This document shows, piece after piece, positions 62,557-64,000 of a stretch of 64,000 bases of DNA (position 1 is its first letter; each line of letters begins with the position of its first letter). The DNA comes from Paramagnetospirillum magnetotacticum MS-1. GTDB lineage: Bacteria > Pseudomonadota > Alphaproteobacteria > Rhodospirillales > Magnetospirillaceae. Position numbers and translations under genes: made by a program. The stretch lies in the NCBI RefSeq assembly GCF_000829825.1, contig NZ_JXSL01000028.1, positions 1 through 64,000 of the forward strand, read 5' to 3'. The notes beneath the pieces were generated by a model. That model had not been told where the DNA came from. It searched no databases and was given only the letters and a program-made list of their open reading frames with translations.

Positions 62557-63287
62557 GCCGCAAGAAGACCATCACCAGCGCCTTCTCGGCCGCCGCAGCC
62601 ACCTATGAGTCCGCCGCCCATGCCCAGATCAGCGCCGCCGATGCCCTGGTGGACCGGCTGGGACGCCTCTCCTCCCCGCTCAAGGTACTGGAACTGGGCT
62701 GCGGCACCGGGCTGCTGACCCGGCGTCTCGACGCCGCCCTGCCCGCTGGCTCCCACATTCTCGCCACCGATCTCAGCCCGGTGATGATCCAGGCGGCCCA
62801 GGCGCGCTTGCCCCATATATCCTTCGCAGTGATGGACGCCGAGGCGCCCGATGTCAGCGGGCCGTTCGACCTGATCGCCTCGTCGCTCGCGGCGCAGTGG
62901 TTTACCGATCTGCCCGGCACCCTGGGGCGGCTGACCGGGCTGCTGGCGCCTGAGGGGAGGCTGCTGCTCACCACCTTGGGCGCCGGGACCTTCATCCAGT
63001 GGAAACAGGCCCATGGGGAGCTGGGACTGGACTCTGGCGTGCCCGAATATCCCGAAGCCGCGACACTGGCCGCCATGCTGCCCGGCGCCCAAGTGGAATC
63101 GCGCCCCGTCACGCTCAGCTACAAGGACGCCCGCAATTTCCTGCTGTCTTTGGAAGCGCTGGGCGCCCAGACGCCCAAGCCCGGCCATCGCCCATTGTCG
63201 CCGGGACAGGTCAGGCGCATCATCGCCGCCCTGGGGAGTCCCTGCGCCATGACCTGGGATATTCTGCTGCTGGATTACCGCCGATGA
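62553..63287 (+). CDS. bioC: Malonyl-ACP O-methyltransferase
   Basis: A 244-residue class I methyltransferase with VLELGCGTGLLTRRL (SAM binding) and LIASSLAAQWFTDL, typical of BioC, which methylates malonyl-ACP so that fatty acid synthesis can build the pimeloyl chain. ATG 62553 overlaps the previous stop (ATGA), and its own stop overlaps bioD. Confidence 0.9.
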   Translation: MSRKKTITSAFSAAAATYESAAHAQISAADALVDRLGRLSSPLKVLELGCGTGLLTRRLDAALPAGSHILATDLSPVMIQAAQARLPHISFAVMDAEAPDVSGPFDLIASSLAAQWFTDLPGTLGRLTGLLAPEGRLLLTTLGAGTFIQWKQAHGELGLDSGVPEYPEAATLAAMLPGAQVESRPVTLSYKDARNFLLSLEALGAQTPKPGHRPLSPGQVRRIIAALGSPCAMTWDILLLDYRR

Positions 63288-63901
63288 GGGGCGTCTTCGT
63301 CACCGGCACCGATACCGATGTGGGCAAGACCCTGGTCTCGGCCTGGCTGGCCCAGCATTGGCGGGCCGATTACTGGAAGCCCATCCAGACCGGCTCGGCC
63401 CAGGGCACCGATTTCGGCTCGGTCGCCGCTTTGGCTCCGGCTGCCCACATCCACCCTTCGGCGGTGGTTCTGCCCGCGCCCTTGTCGCCCCACGAGGCGG
63501 CGCGCCGCGAAAACACCCGCATCGACCTGTCCGCCCTGGTCTTGCCCCAGACCTCCGCTCCCCTGGTGGTGGAAGGCGCCGGAGGCGTCATGGTGCCCAT
63601 CAACGAGGCCGCCCTGATGATCGACCTGATGGCGCGTCTGGCCCTTCCTACGATCGTGGTCGCGCGGTCGGGTTTGGGAACCATCAATCACACGCTGATG
63701 ACGCTGGAAATACTGCGCCGCCGCCGCGTGCCGCTGTTGGGCGTGGTGATGAACGGCCAGAAGAATCCCGCCAACCGTCAAGCCATCGAACATTTCGGCG
63801 GCGTGCGCGTCCTGGCCGAGATCCAGCCCCTGCCCGCCGTGACGCCGGCGACCATCGCCGGTCTGCCGTCCCCCTCCTTTGCCTGCCCTGGTGAGCCATG
63901 A
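63284..63901 (+). CDS. bioD: Dethiobiotin synthetase
   Basis: A 205-residue ATP-dependent carboxylase that closes the ureido ring of dethiobiotin. GTDTDVGKTLVSAWLA is the P-loop; YWKPIQTGSAQGTD and VVEGAGGVMVPIN are further signatures. It overlaps bioC and bioA by four bases each. Confidence 0.95.
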   Translation: MRGVFVTGTDTDVGKTLVSAWLAQHWRADYWKPIQTGSAQGTDFGSVAALAPAAHIHPSAVVLPAPLSPHEAARRENTRIDLSALVLPQTSAPLVVEGAGGVMVPINEAALMIDLMARLALPTIVVARSGLGTINHTLMTLEILRRRRVPLLGVVMNGQKNPANRQAIEHFGGVRVLAEIQPLPAVTPATIAGLPSPSFACPGEP

Positions 63902-64000
63902 CCCTGTCCTATGATGAACTTCGAGCGCTGGACGCCCGCCATGTCTGGCATCCCTTCACCCAGGCGGGCACCGCCAAACCGTCCATCCTGGCGCTCGGCG
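63898..64000 (+). CDS. bioA: Adenosylmethionine-8-amino-7-oxononanoate aminotransferase, start (partial)
   Basis: The first 34 codons are in the window: MTLSYDELRALDARHVWHPF..., where HVWHPFTQ is the typical beginning of BioA. The enzyme transfers an amino group from S-adenosylmethionine to KAPA. Starts inside the bioD stop codon (ATGA). The rest lies beyond base 64000. Confidence 0.88.
   Translation, partial: MTLSYDELRALDARHVWHPFTQAGTAKPSILALG

Overview
The window reads as chromosome of a high-GC alphaproteobacterium of the Rhodospirillales, most like Magnetospirillum, Paramagnetospirillum or Phaeospirillum. This is inferred from the very dense two-component signalling, CbiD together with CobK, flavocytochrome c sulfide dehydrogenase, an aa3-type ctaCDGE operon, and generally alphaproteobacterial gene content. 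No magnetosome genes, phage, insertion sequence or CRISPR array are visible. The ends cut through etfA (left) and bioA (right).

Layout. 1-2.3 kb: etfA end and an acyl-CoA dehydrogenase. 2.5-7.5 kb: a signalling island of three CheY-like receivers, two cysteine-containing PAS kinases and a CheX-like phosphatase, apparently built by tandem duplication. 7.5-9.5 kb: convergent cobK and cbiD. 9.5-12.8 kb: a dCache/PAS kinase with its Rcp1-type receiver. 13-18 kb: an RMD1-like protein, ctaA, a TlpA-type thioredoxin, a metallophosphoesterase and a membrane spermidine-synthase-like protein. 18-19.4 kb: hsp20 behind a ROSE-like RNA thermometer, and an EAL protein. 19.7-25.3 kb: the assimilatory sulfate operon cysI-cysH-cysD-cysNC, divergent from a rhodanese. 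26-29 kb: envelope enzymes. 29-32.7 kb: a GAF/PAS hybrid kinase, a LuxR-type regulator and a degenerate GGDEF protein. 32.8-38 kb: purEK, DedA, a lytic transglycosylase, a candidate small RNA, an acetyltransferase, an N-formylglutamate amidohydrolase and tRNA-Val.

38-41.4 kb holds small unknown genes (one behind a Fur-box-like site), fccAB and a rhodanese. 41.6-45.4 kb is the cytochrome c oxidase operon ctaC-ctaD-ctaG-ctaE; ctaB is absent and ctaA lies 27 kb away. After a methyltransferase and a polyprenyl synthase (ispB-like) comes a gene of about 3.8 kb for a cadherin-like, tandem-repeat, His-rich probable surface protein (47.7-51.5 kb). 51.5-55.3 kb holds small genes, a solute-binding protein, a thioredoxin, a RidA homologue and an active-looking diguanylate cyclase. 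55.5-58.6 kb is a thioesterase-thiolase-phenylacetate-CoA ligase operon with a palindrome over its promoter. 58.6-64 kb has a hemerythrin, inverted bioB, a GyrI-like protein and the tightly overlapping bioF-H-C-D-A operon.

Taken together: sulfur is handled by assimilation (cys), sulfide oxidation (fccAB) and sulfur-transfer proteins (rhodaneses). Electrons from FccAB could reach the adjacent oxidase through cytochrome c. The most unusual items are the duplicated kinase/receiver/CheX island, the repeat-built surface protein behind a promoter-terminator pair, a sulfite reductase with complete cysteine ligand sets in both halves, a 78-bp dispersed intergenic repeat, and the two RNA elements.
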